Positions 12,301-25,600 of a stretch of 64,000 nt of DNA are shown one piece after another. Within the stretch, counting starts at the first letter, position 1; every line of letters begins with the position of its first letter. The notes beneath the pieces were generated by a model that was not told where the DNA came from, searched no databases, and saw nothing but the letters and a program-made list of their open reading frames with translations. Source of the stretch: Euglena gracilis. Lineage: Eukaryota; Euglenida; Euglenophyceae; Euglenales. A program made the translations under genes and the position numbers. The stretch is taken from the NCBI GenBank assembly GCA_039621445.1, contig CP154957.1, forward strand, positions 4,582,504 through 4,646,503, given 5' to 3'.

Positions 12301-15300
12301 CACCCCCCAGAGGGAACCCACTTGGATGGGGCGGACCCCCTACCCCACACAAGTCCCTCAATTCCCAGTTCCCGTCGCAGGTGCATTCCAATATTCTTAT
12401 TGTGCCGAAGTGTGATTGGTGTTAAAAATTGGGCAGGGGCAGGGCTGAATGAGAGTCCCGAAACCTTATGGATGGTTGATGGGGTGGTAGGATGGGTGGT
12501 TGACCCCCCCCCCTCTCCGTCCTGGATCTGTTGGGAGGTCCCCTCCCCATTTTCTTGGGGGGGGGGCGATTTTGGGCCAACATTTTCCTCACACGGTTCC
12601 ATAGTCCGATAGTGGGTGGGGGGGGTCCCCAACCCCCCTCCGATGGGGGTCCTCGAAATCAAGAAAAATCCCTTTTGTTACCGAGCCGTTTTGGTAGTCA
12701 AACCCTTTTGCGTTTCTGAACTGTTCGTGGCCCCTGAAACAATAAAACCCCTTGTGTGACTGGGCTGTTTTGGGGGCCCATCTCTTTTGTTGTTTGAAAA
12801 GGGGCTTGCTGCTTGCTGCTGCTGAACACAGTGTTCCCTCGGGTTTCATGGTGTGCTGTGGGCACAATGAATTTTCAAAATGATTCCGATTGAGCTGCTC
12901 TCAGAAGCTCAATGGTGATGATGATGGCATAGAGGGACGATCAACCAGGCAAGCACAACACCATTTTCACCACTGGAAATTACATATGGCATGCAGGGCT
13001 AGAGTTCACATAAGGTGTAGATGTTTTAGGCCAAAATTAGGTTTAAAATGAAAATTGAATTTAAAACTCAGGGCAAACTTTGGCTTTACATTGCCCGGGA
13101 CCCCTGACCCTGACTCATGACATTTTTATTCCTGAGGGATATTTCTGGAGGTTGTGTCGTGCATAGCTGATGCCTTCTCAGCGGTTGGGTATTTCTGAAT
13201 CCCAAGGTCTGCAGAGCCGTTGCTCTCTTTCAGGCCCTTCTGACCCGTTTCCCACTTGCCTTCATCACTGTGGAGTGTCCTTGCTTGAAAGTGATGTGTC
13301 GGTCTGTGTCGCAGGATGAGCCACTCGGCAGTGGTGCATGGGGACCGGATGGTTGTCTTCGGCGGCCACAATTAGACTGTTTTTTTTATTATTATCTCAG
13401 AATCACCCCTGATTGTATGTCCCTGACATACCATTGCTTAAGGTGTGTCCGACCCAGCCCCCCCCCCCCCCGGGGGGGCGGGGGGCTGACAGGTTTTTTT
13501 GGGGGGAGTGACTGCCTGGTTTTTGACCCCAGCCCCCCCGCGCGGGTTGGCGAGGAATGGGTGAAAGCGGCAACCCAGCGCCGAAGATTTTTTTGGCCAT
13601 TTTTGGCCGAGTGGCCAAAGTTGGGAATTGGGTGACTGGTTTTGAAAAGTGACTGGTTTTTTGAAAGTGGAAAGTGACCTCCTCCCCCCCCCAGGGGGGG
13701 TCGGTAAGCAACGGTGTGCTTGTGACCCCCTCTCTCAGGGTGGGTCCCGCACCGGTGTTGGTGGTGGGTGGGGGGCCCTTGCTCCCCTGGGCCTTGAGAA
13801 ACAAGCCTGGTCACAATGACTTCGACCGCAACGCGGAGGTCCACATCTTGAGCATCGGCCGGCAGCCAGCGTGGTCGGGGCCTGTCAGCACGCAGGGCCA
13901 GGTGTCTGTTGCTTGCCGACGGCAGGGATGGCTTGGTGGTTTGGTTGGTTGGTTGGCTGGTAGGGGGGGGGGGGTGGCATTTTTTTGGAGGGAGGGTGAC
14001 ACCTCCAGTCTCCCACACAGGTACACAGGTACACCTGGAGGTAGGAATGCTGCTGTTCAATAGAATCAACTCCTGAGCAACCAAAAAACTTCTGATGCCT
14101 CCCTTCGATTCCGCGAGCCCTTTTCTCTGCTGTGAAAAAAACCTCTTTCATCATATCGCAAACTCCCACCTGTGCGACACGGAATTGTGTCACCATGTGC
14201 ATCACGTGCTGCTGTGCAACGTACATTCACGTGCTGCTGTGCAATCATATGGTCCGACTTCCGCCGGCCGGACTGGTTGCAGGTTCCGCGTCCCGTCAGC
14301 AACCACACGGCGTGCCTCCATGGGGACCGGATGCTCGTGTTTGGGAGCCAGGGACTCTTTTCGGCGGAGCCACACAGGCGAAAATCTGCGCCACGCAGTT
14401 TTTGTGGCTCCATTTCTGCAATTTTGGTGATCGAGGGTGGGTGGGTCGGAATCCCCGCATGCAGCATCAAGGAAAAGGGAGGAATCCCATTTGCCTGAAA
14501 ATAAGGGGGAGAACCCTGTTTATTTCCGCCAGCATGTTAAAATTTTCATTAGATGTTCAATATATGGTGCATATTATTAACACAATTATAGTACAACAAT
14601 ATTACAATACAACAGAATTGCAATAATGTTGCAACACAGCCATACTATTTAGTGCGAACAAATATTATTGATAATCAATAATTTATGTGTGCAATGTTGT
14701 TGTTCATAGTAATAGTTCGACCCCCTCCAGGCTTGTGCTCAGTCGGGTGCCTACCCCATGGGGGGGGTGCTAGGGGCAGGCACCCTATAGCACCCGATCC
14801 GCCCCCCCCCCCCCGGGGGGGGTAGGGTTTTGGGGAGTGCCTTCCCATAGCCGGCACCCCCCCTCCGACCCCGGCGCCGAAGGCGCCGGGGACCCAGAAA
14901 AGGCCTTTTTCAATAAAAATTTTCTGGGTCCCCCCGGACCCCCCCCCGGGGGCAGGCACCCTATAGTACCCACCCACCCCCCTCCCCCCCCAGTCGGTAA
15001 GCACAAGCATGACCCCCACCCAAATCTTTTTCTTTGAAGGTCAGAGCCTCCCCACTCTGACAAAGCGCCCTGCCACGGACAACGGCGAGACGTCCGCCGT
15101 CTTCAGCCTCGACCTGGCGGTGTCGAAGCTCATCTGGCGCCACGTGGAGGCCAAGGGGGAGATCCCTCAGCCGCGGTGTGCCGGGCCTGTCACACAGGCA
15201 TCACTGAATCCCATTTGAAGGAGCCGTTTTTCCAAATAGAGTATCGCCCCCCCCCCCCAATCTCCATTGGACCCTCTTTTCAAATTGTCGGATTTGGGAG

Positions 15301-16592
15301 GGGCGTTCCTCGGTGTGCACAGAGCAAGAGCTCGGCAGGGCTTTGAGGAATAATTAGCATCTGCCTAAGTAACATCTAAACGGGGCTTAGATGTTGTTGT
15401 GTGTGTTTTTCTGGGTGTTATTTTTCCGGATGTCATTTTTCCGGATGTTATTTTTCCGGATGTTATTTTTCCAGGTGTTATTTTTCCGGATGTTATTTTT
15501 CCGGATGTCTTTTTTCCAGATGTCATTTTTCCGGATGTCACAGGTGTTACCGGATGTATTTTCCGGAGTCTTTTTTCCGGATGTCATTCCGATGACCCGG
15601 TGTTATTTTCGGATTCGCGAGTCTTTTTCATGTGAAAAAAAATTTTCATCATTTTCATATATTGGTGTAGTGTCAGGATGCATGTGCATATTTTTATGCG
15701 ACACATATGTTGGTGTATGTTCCGATTTTTCCGGATGCTGGTGTTTGAGACAGGGGCGTTTATGGCGGGCGGGGGGGGTTTCGGGGAGCCTCTGATTTTC
15801 TTTTTCTGGGAGAGGGGTGGGTGGGGGGGGTTTTCTTTTTTGATGATCGAGGGTGGGTTTCGGTTGTGGCTTCAGGTGGGAGGTTGTCCCTCATTTGCCT
15901 GTGGGGTGTTATTCGTGTGTTTATTTTTTTTTTTCCATTTGTTGCCACATTTTTTTTTTGGCTTGCGTTTGTTTATGGTTTTTTTGGGGGTGTTGTGTTT
16001 TTTTTGATGTTGTTTGGGTGTGGCATGTTCGGTTGTAGGGGTGTGGTGGGGGGGCGGGTCCGGGGGGGGGGTTTGGGGTTTTTGTGGTCCCCCCCCCCCG
16101 TCCTCCCCCCCCCTCCCACCCCCCCTTCCCACTCCCCCCGTCCTTTTTTTCTCCCCCTTTCCCCCCCCCCCCCCCCCTTCCTTTTTTCTTTTTCCACCTC
16201 CCTCCCCATTGACCGGCCTCCCCCCCCGTGTCTTTTCCCCCGACTTTTTTCTTTTGGTCTCCATCCTCTCCCCCCTCCCCCACACCCCCCCGTTCCTCCC
16301 GTCTCTTCTTCCTTTTTTTTCCTCGTTCCCCCCCTGCCCCCCCCCATCTCCCCTTTTTTTTTTGCGTTCTCCAAACTCTGTTTTTTTTGTCTTTTTTTTC
16401 TTATGTGTGTTTTTTTCTGTTTTTTTCCGGATGTCATTTTTCCGGATGTTATTTTTCCGGTTATTTTTCCATGTTATTTATGTTGGATGTCTTTTTTGTT
16501 TTCATTTTTCCGGATGTTTTTTGTGTTTTGGATGTTTTTTTCTTTTTTTTTTTTTTTTTGTTTTTTTCCGGATGTTTTTTTCCGGTGTGTTT

Positions 16593-16624
<32 letters not shown>

Positions 16625-19600
16625 TTATTTTTATTATTTTTTTTTTTTTTTTTTTTTTTGTTTTTTTTTGTTATTTTTTTTTTTTTTTTTTTTTTCCGGG
16701 GTTAGAATTGGAAACACTCTTGAGACTGCCCTTAGGCCCAAGGTCCAGCCAGCGGCGGATCGGTCTGGGGGTGGGTCGACTAGGTCCATAATCCAAAAAA
16801 ATCGAAAATGCATTTTTTGATGTTTTTGGCGGATGGACGATGATCCACGGATGCCAAAAGTCAGTTGTTTTCCCCACTGACGACCTGCTTTTGCCAACAC
16901 ATTCCGTTTTTTTTCCCCGGCCATTTTTTTAACCTTGAAAGACCGCCCTGTCTTTGGCTGTGGGCTGGGTGTTATTCATTCAGATTTATTGTATATTATC
17001 ATAGAAATTTATATGTATTTATATTGTTTGTTTTGCTTATTTATTTCGGATGTTATTTTTTCCAGATGTTAGTTTTTCTGGATGTTGTTTTCCCCCCCTA
17101 TGACAGCAGGGGGTCTGTCAATTTTTTGGGGGGGGGTGTCAGGCAACCATGAAAATGTTGAAATTGAGAGGATTGATGAAAACGATGAACATCCAAAAAT
17201 TGTCCCATTTTCGAGCCTTCCCCCCCCATTTTTTTTAGACCGTTCAATTTTTCTCCTCCCTGCCGCTGGCCAGGCACTTTTTATTTAATTAAAAAAATTT
17301 TAAAAAAAATTCAAAATTTTGAGGCATTTTTTTTAAGGTTTTTAAGGCTAATTATGTCTTTTTAGGGAGCCATTTTTCAGGGCTGTCCATGTGCTGTCTG
17401 GGCATCGAACCAACGATTTTATTTGGCATGTGGCCCAAAATAAAGAACACATCCTTTTGAGTTTTGGCTGGATAGACAATGTTGCAGTGATGCCAGAAAT
17501 GATTTTTCTTCCCAGAGTTGGCCTGTTTTTGCCAAGATTTTGCGGTTTCATTTTGCTCATTCGAAGAAAATTCTGCCAGTCCGAATTTTTTTTAAGGCAT
17601 TTTAAGGCATTTGAAGGCATTTTAAGGCATTTTGGCCAGAATTTTTAAGGTGTATTTTAAGGCATTTAAAGGTTTTTTTTTAAAGCCGCCTTAAAATAAT
17701 AATACCTTTCTTAATTAGGGGGGCCCAAAATTTACCCCGAGGGGAGGGGATGGTAAGTGATTTGGTTTGTGTGTTGTTTCTCGTCTCTTTCCAGGGAAGG
17801 ATATGCAGCACACACAGACACAGCTTTTTGGTTTTTTTTGCATTTTTTTTGTGTTTTAGACTTTTTTCCGAACAAAAAATTGTGCAAATATTCATTTTCA
17901 CATTTGGGCATTCCATTTTAGGCACTTTTTGAGGGGTTCATTTTCTATGACTCCTCCAGCAGGTTCTCTTACGCCGCAAATCAAAAACTTCAAGTGCCCT
18001 GTCTGCGATCAGTGCCGTTTCAACCAGAGCGGCCCTCAAGGACGGGCGCCTATTTTTTCCTTGTTGAAGACCTTCCCTGAAGGACGGCCTCAGGATTTAG
18101 GCCTTCAGCCTAACGTCTGGCCAATGGCCGGTCCGGGGATCGAACAGGGTCAAAATTAAGAAGTCTAAAAACGCATTTTCTAAACGATTTGGGTGGGTGA
18201 TGGTTCAAGGACGCCAGACATCATCCCCCCCCCAGATGTCGACCCATTTTTTTGCCAAAATATGGCCATTCCCCCCCCCCCGACCATTTTGGTAGGTTTT
18301 CATCGAATGGGCTGGGATGGGATTTATTATTATTATTTATTTTTTTTATTTTTTATTTTATTATTTTATATTTTATTTTATTTTTTATTTTATTATTTTT
18401 TATTTTATTACCTTTTATTTTATTATTTTTTTATTTGTTTCAGGACGGGCTGCTTTGGTTCCGCCCGGCCGGCCTTGCCCCCTCCCCACGCCCGCAGGCT
18501 CAGCCACACCGCCACGATGGTCGCCAACAGCCTGGTCCTGCTCGGCGGGGACCGGGGCGGCGCTGAAGCCGGAGGGGACTGGGGGTCCAGCCAGCCCGCC
18601 GCCGCTTTCCAGCCAGCCCGATTCTTTCCATCCTCTGCAGGGTGGTCCACAAGGGACGGGAAGTTTTTTTCCCCATAAGGACCAGCCCTTAAGGACTGCC
18701 CTTAGGCCTAAGGGACGACAACGTCCTCTCCGGGGATCGAGCGGGGACAAAAATTAAAATGTCGAAAAGGGCATTTTTTTGACGTTTGCTGGATGGACGA
18801 TGGTGTACAGACGCCAGAAATCCATTTTTGCCAAAAAATGGCCATTTTTTGGACCATTTTTCCGGCGGATGTTTCATTGAATGTGTTGGGATGGGAGGTT
18901 GGGGTTTTCTTTCTGTTCAGGACTGCCGGGGTGGGCTGACCCCCTCCCCCGTCCCGGGCGGGCCGGAAAGTGCCGCCCCGGCGGGGAGCGCCTCTGCAGC
19001 GAGCCGCGGCAGCCGCCATTCGCGCAGGAGCACCACATCCTGGACCTCGCCACCACGCCAGCCACGTGGCGGCGGCTGCCGGGCGAGGTTTCCCTGCCGT
19101 CCACCACGGCTCATGCAGCTGCTGCTTTGTGGGCAACAGTGCTTAATGCGTTGTATGGTCGGGATACGCCCAATTTTTTTTATTGGCTTACCCCCACCGA
19201 CTGTTTGCCGACCAGACCAGGGCCGACCGGAGCACCAAAATGGGCAGTGACCACATGTCCCTGGATGTCATTCCCCACCCCCCGCAACGTCGACTTATTT
19301 TTGGCTGAGAAAATTTCCGCCCCTTTTTCCCTGTGGGTTGTTATTGAATGTCACCGCCCTGTTGAGAAGACAGCCACCAGAGTGTTTTCAGGCCGTTGCA
19401 GTGCCCCCAGATCAGTGGGGCCGCTTGCCCCTTGCCTTTCTTTCCCTGGCAGGGGTCGATGCCGGCCGCGCGGCACATGCACACCACCGTGTTTCACGGC
19501 TCCACCATGTGCCTCTTCATGTTCGGGGGCACCCAGACCCCTTCCACCATCAAGAAGAATATGAGTGTGCCTGCTCCTTCCATTCTTATTTAATTCAAAA

Positions 19601-22600
19601 AGGACACAGTAATGTGCAAGGGTTCTCTTAAGCCGGAGGGAGCCCACCCCCAGGGGGGTCCAGCCAGCCACACTTTTTCCTGGCCAGCAGCTCCCAGCTG
19701 GGCGGCGGCCCCCCCCCCCCCCCAGTGCAAATAAAACAGAGCAAAGCCGGACTGGACCGAAAATGTGTTCAGTGCAAAAAAGAGGAGAAGGAAAGGAGGA
19801 GTCAAAGGCTGAAAACGGCATTTTGAGGGATTGGGGGATTTCACCAACAAATTTTGGCTGAAAACTGCCAATCATTGTCTGGATTTGGCCTGTTTTTTTG
19901 GGGGGGGTCATCCGGGTCCTGTTGCCAGCCAGCTGGTCCCTTCCTGGACCCCACCCCGGGGGGGGGGGCTCCAGCCAGCACCTTTTTTCCCGTCAGAACC
20001 TTTTTTTCCAGCCAGCGTGCAGGACCCCCCCCAGGGGGGGTCCTTCAGAAGACCCCAGGTTGTGTGACACCGTGGGTGGTGGCCGGGCCTGTTTGATGAT
20101 GGAAACCATCTACCCATGCCTTTCAGCATTTTTTTATAAACTCTTTCTGTTCAATAGAAAGAATCGATCCTAAAATCAAAATCAATCCTGTTCGAATTTT
20201 CAAATTTTCACCTTTCGTTCAGTTTTGCTTTGTTTCGTCTAACCTTTTTTCCAGTGTGCAGGGACCCCCCCGGGTTTTTTCGGGGGGATCCTTGCAGAAA
20301 GACACCCTTAAGGATTGCTTTTGGGCAAAGGGTCTGTCTACAGTCCAGGGTGCGAATGGGGTCAAAAATCAGATTGGGAAAAACAACGCTTTTTCTTGAC
20401 ATTTTGTTCAAATGGGCCAAGGATTCCAGATTTTTTTACTGATGTAGTAGCCAGCCAGCCAGCCAGTAGTCTCTTTTCTTCCCGTCTCAAAATATTCAGA
20501 CACACTCGGACTGAATAGTCTGAAGTCTGGAACCCTCTTGTGCTCTCTTGTGGTTTCTTTCTGCTTGCATTGGGCACATTTTCCGTTCCTATATATGCAT
20601 TGGATGTATCAAAAACTGTTTTCTTCATTCATCATGGACAAAATAATTCGAAAATTCTCGGCGAAAAAGGCTGCACGGTTGTTTGCATGAGCACCATCAC
20701 CATCACCATCACCATCATCGTTTTCTCTCTTTTGCCAGTGGAGAATGTCGTCAGGGCCCCCAGCACTGGTTGACCTGTCAGATGTTTAGGCGGCCAATCT
20801 TGCACTTAAACCAGGGTGGTCCACAAGGGATGCAATTTTTTTTTTAAGGACCGCCCATTAAGGACCGCCTTAGGCCTAAGGGACAGCCGGGGTCCGAACT
20901 GCGGCTTAAAGAAGTCTAAAAAAACATTATTTGATGTTTTGGCTGGTTTGGTGATAGTCCAAGGATGTCAGACATTATTATTACTTTCCCCCCCAACTCG
21001 ACCCGTTTTTGCCAAAATATGGCTTTTTCCCAGTCATTTTTCTTGTGGATTTTTCATTAAATTTGCTAGGACATGTTTTTTTTTTGTTTAAGGCCGCCCT
21101 GAATTCAACCGTTTTGTGAATGCAATGGCGCACATTTTCAACTTCTTGGGGTTTGAGTTGAGGTTGTGCGACCTTCACCATTTTCCATGAAACCTAGTGG
21201 TCCGACCCCCCCCCCCCCCCAGGGCCCTTGGCTTGGAGGTCCGGACCACCTGTGGGTCTGGGGGGGGTCTTCCAATTTTTTCTTTTCCAGCGTTTCGCGC
21301 CGGCAGACCCGTGTTTTTTATCATCTGTTTTCTCAATTTGGTGGAAAAAAGTCACCCGAAAGGGCGATTTCAGGCACTTTTTTGAAGCCCCCTCAGAATT
21401 TTTTTCCACTGCTTTTCACACGTTCTTTTGCCCAGGGGTGGGGGGTCCACCCCTCTCTCGGGGGGAGGGGGGTCTGGTACCACCTCACCCCCCTCCCCCC
21501 TCTCATTTAATACCCTGCCCAGGGAAAGGCCAAAATTTGGTGATTTTGGCCCTTCGAACGATGCCGCCGAGTTTTGAACGGGTTGACCCCCGAAAAATAA
21601 GAATTATTTTTCTTATTATTTTATTATTTAAAATTATTAGAATAATTTTACACAAAAATACACGATAACCCTGGTCCTGTCTGCCGCATTTTCTGTGCCA
21701 GTGAGGTTCTGGAGGTCGGGTGACAGATCCACCCCTTTGCTTCAAACAGCAGCAGCACCGTGCGGTGGATTTTGAGATTGGTTACGAAACGGAGTGGATT
21801 TTCCAACACAACTGAAATGATCGGTAGAAACGGACCGTTGGACAACTCTAACTTTGTGGTTGATGACGGGGACAAAGAATGCAAGAATACAATATTGATG
21901 TTGTATTCTTGATATTGAATACAAGAATACAGCATTGGTATTGCATCTTGATGTTGAATGCAAGAATACAATATTGACATTGCATTGTTGAAATTGAATC
22001 CGAGAATACAATGTTGACATTGCATTCTTGATATTGAATACAGGAATACAGTTTCTACCAGTTACTCCTGGCAGAAAGGCCCCAGCACCCATTTGTGTTG
22101 AGACTTTCAAAAAAACCAGTCCATGTGCGCAAATGCACCAGGGACGAGCCAACTACATGTCAAGTGTACGTTTGGCCGTGTGAGAGGTGGGGGGCGTCCT
22201 GAAAAAGCTGCAGAGACCACATCCACACAGGTGCACGTGTGCGTGTCCCCCCGTGTTCACATATGCAACGTGGATCTATGCATGTGCACAAGTTTCCCAA
22301 GGATGGGCTGGGAGCCCACCCAGAGGGCCCACCCACCCTATCCCCCCCCCAACCTTCAACAAATCCCTGCTCTGCTGTGAGGCCACCTCCGCCACCAACG
22401 ACGTCCCTTTCCAGACGCCGTGCTGTTGATGGGCGGGCAGCCGATCGCATGGGTGGGGGGGACCCCTGGTCCAAACATTCCTTGCTTCAACCCCCCCCCC
22501 AAATAACCCGGACAGGCCAGGGGCGGGCATGAAAAACCTTGGAAAATTTGGCGTTCTTTTGCTTTCTGCTGGAATTGCCCCACCTCCTTTTGACGGCATC

Positions 22601-25600
22601 AGCCGTCCGTTGCCGGATGGGCTCGTTGTTCTCGTCATCAGTTTAGTGAGGTGCACAGGTTCATTGCTCACATTACAATGAAACTGAACCCCCCCCCCCC
22701 GTTTGGCAAACCCGTTTGGTTGGCTTCACGTGTACAAGTGCGTGAGTGTTTGCCACCACCCCCAAACAACCTGGTGGGTCTTTTGCCCCTGACAGTGCCT
22801 GAAGAACTTTGGCGGGGGGGGGGGCGAGCCAAAAAAAGTTCCAGTAATCTGGCACCCCCTGTTCAAGGTGAATGTCCTCAATGGCACTGAAAGCAGTGCC
22901 CAAATAACCCCACGAACCGCAAGGGTCCATTTGGGACTCAAATATAAAAAATAATTCAAAAATAAATTAAGAATTCTGGCCAGACACACACAACAATGGT
23001 CCCCTTTCTAACAATTAAGGACCACCCAGGTTTTCCATGCGCGTTGTCGTCCCTCGCAGCGCGGGTCAAGTCGCTGCTGTCGTCCAAGGTGGCGTTGCTG
23101 CGTGGCCTCCACATCCTGCCCCTTGGCTTCCTCGTCCAGAGCTTGTTTCTCAAACCATACCCTGGGGGGCCTGCGGGGCACAGATGGATACTCCGAAACC
23201 ATTCTTTGACAATTTTCTTTATTTTGCAGATTGATTTATCAAATAATTTTTTTTTCGCATTTGCCATGCGTTTTCCAAAAGGCCTTTGCTCAAGAGTTCG
23301 CAGTTTCCCCCGGGTGGGGATGGACTGCAGCTAGTCCAAATTTGGCTAGTGGGAATTCTAGTGGAACCCCCCTGGGGGGGGGGGGCTCCGCTAGCAGCTA
23401 GTGGAGAATTTTTTTCCAGTGACAGGCACGAAGCGCTGAGAGTTTTTTTTGGGACCCCCCAAAATGGCCAAAAATGCCTTTTTTTTTGGTTTCTTTGGAA
23501 CAGAATCAGCAAAAACCTCATTTCCACCTCGGCACGCAGCGCTGGATCTAATCATGGGGACCCCCGGACCTCCCCCCCGGGGAGGGGGGGGGGGCAGGGG
23601 GGTCTAGCCAGTCCATTCTTTCCAGTGTCTAGCAAAATGGCTAGTCAGTGGACCCCCCCCCCGGGTCCTTAAGCAATGGTCTGATCGCCAATTGACCAAG
23701 TTTTTAATTTTGAACCCCAAAAAAGCGACACACCGAGTCCCCGGGAGTGTGCCAGCCGATGCAATCTCTGCCTTCATCACGCCCTCGCATATGGCGCTGC
23801 CGTTGGACTGTGCTTTACAGAGCACCACCAAGTGCATGAAGCATGTGTGTGCTGCCCTAACCCAAAAATCGCCGCGAGGCCAAGCATTGTGGGGGCCTTT
23901 GGGGGGACCTTCTTGTGCCTCAGCCTGGCCGGCTGACCACGTGCCCCAGGACACTGGCCGTTTTTGTCCGCAATCATTATTGTCACCATGCATTTGAAAG
24001 GTCCTTGAGGGGCGGGATTTCTTTTTTTTTTCCCACAGCACTCATACGCAAAAGGCCCAACTGCCTTTAACCAAAGGTAGTTAACCAAAGGCTGGTCCGA
24101 GGCTCGAATAGGGTCAGAGGGTTGAAAATCATCAGTCAAAAATGCATGTTTTGATCCTTTCGGTAGATGCATCCAAAATGCTAGAAAGCAAATCCCTCCC
24201 AATGCCAGCCTGTTTCACAAAAGATATTTCGATTTTTTTTGCCCGTTTTCCCCATGGATTCTTTATGGAATGCATTTGGACACCAAAGTCCCCCCGTCGA
24301 GGGCTGCCCTGCCCCACATGCTTGGCAACAAAAATCTGTGCCGGCAAATAACGAACACCCAAAGCTTCTTTCACTCTATCACATCTGCATATCTATCATA
24401 TATGTGCACATATGTATCTCTATCATCATCATATATCATCTGCATCTTGTGCTCCATCATGTTTCTTCACAACATTTTCCTTCTTTTGGTTTTGAAGCAC
24501 ATTTGTTCTCATTTCCCACTATCTGCAATGAATACAGCCGAAAGACTTGCTTTAATGAATGGTTACAAATGGAGTGGAAGAAAAGGCCCGCTTTGACACA
24601 TTGGGTTGAATGAGGCCATTTTGCTCTTGTTTCATCTTTTCTTGATCCCACCAACAGTTTTGATGTTAAGAATGCAGAAAACCTCCCCAAAGGCAGCTGG
24701 CTAAACCTGTCCTCACAGGGATGGGATTGACTAATGTGGTCGAAAGTGCTTCACTCACCACCATTCACTGTACACACTGGAAAAATATGAAGATGATCAA
24801 AACGATGTATTTTGAAACATTTGAGTGACCTACCTCCCCCCACAGCCAGGGCTGAATGAAAACCTGGGAAACCCTGTCGGTTGTGACCATATTTAAGGTG
24901 TGTCCAACCGCACTCCGGGGGGGGGGGGGTGACCAAGAAAGTGGCCACCCAGCGCCGAAGGTTTTTGGGGTTTTGGGATTTTGGTCAAAATCCATTGATT
25001 TTTGAGCATTTTAGCCAAAGGGGCCAAAGTGACCCCCCCCCCCCGGCAGGAAGTGGTTGACCGGATTTTGAAAAGTGACTGACCTTTTTTTCTTCTTCTT
25101 GAAACTGGAAAGTGACCCCCCCCCAGGGTCGGCAAGCAATGGTGTGGTTGCGACCCCCCCCCCCACCAAGCCTTCCTCTACAACCTGGTCCCTCGGGTGG
25201 TTTGGGGGTGGCTGATTTAAAAAAAGTGCAATCAAGTGCAGTGCAAGTGCAGCACAAGTGCAGTAAACCCCCCCAAATAATAGCCCCCCAAATAATAACC
25301 CCCCAAATAATACCCCTCCCCCCCTGAGGACCGACTTCGGCCGCCCAAAAAATACCCCCCCCCCCCCCTCCCGCGGTGTGAAGGCAAAGGAAAAAAGAGT
25401 CAAAAATTAGCAAAAATGTTGCAAAAAAGCACAAAAATGGATGAAATTGGTGCAAAATAATATGCCAAAAAGCACCCATTTTTCAAAAAGTACAAAAATG
25501 CCAAAAAAAGTGACCATTTGAGCCCGTGGAGGGGTTTTCGGGGTTTTGCCCAAATAATAAACCCCCCAAATAATAACCCCCCCGGACCCCGACTTCGAGT

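Larger units (their letters stand above)
15176..18497 (+). other. intron, low complexity
   Basis: It contains the 15-bp array, a 900-base C/T-rich and T-rich tract and two element A copies. Open + frames across 15400-16800 encode only Phe/Pro/Cys runs and are not genes. Confidence 0.7.
19565..22414 (+). other. intronic region with two candidate microexons
   Basis: Element A copies at 20262-20425 (partial) and 20812-21101, a CATCAC microsatellite (20691-20720) and a 40-bp tandem array (21879-22055). Only the microexons at 20739 and 21702 have splice support. Confidence 0.6.

Noticed and set aside
15821-16820. Phe/Pro-rich open frames of 268-294 codons
   Set aside because: They are produced by pyrimidine tracts (T and C runs) and have no start context, motif or splice support.
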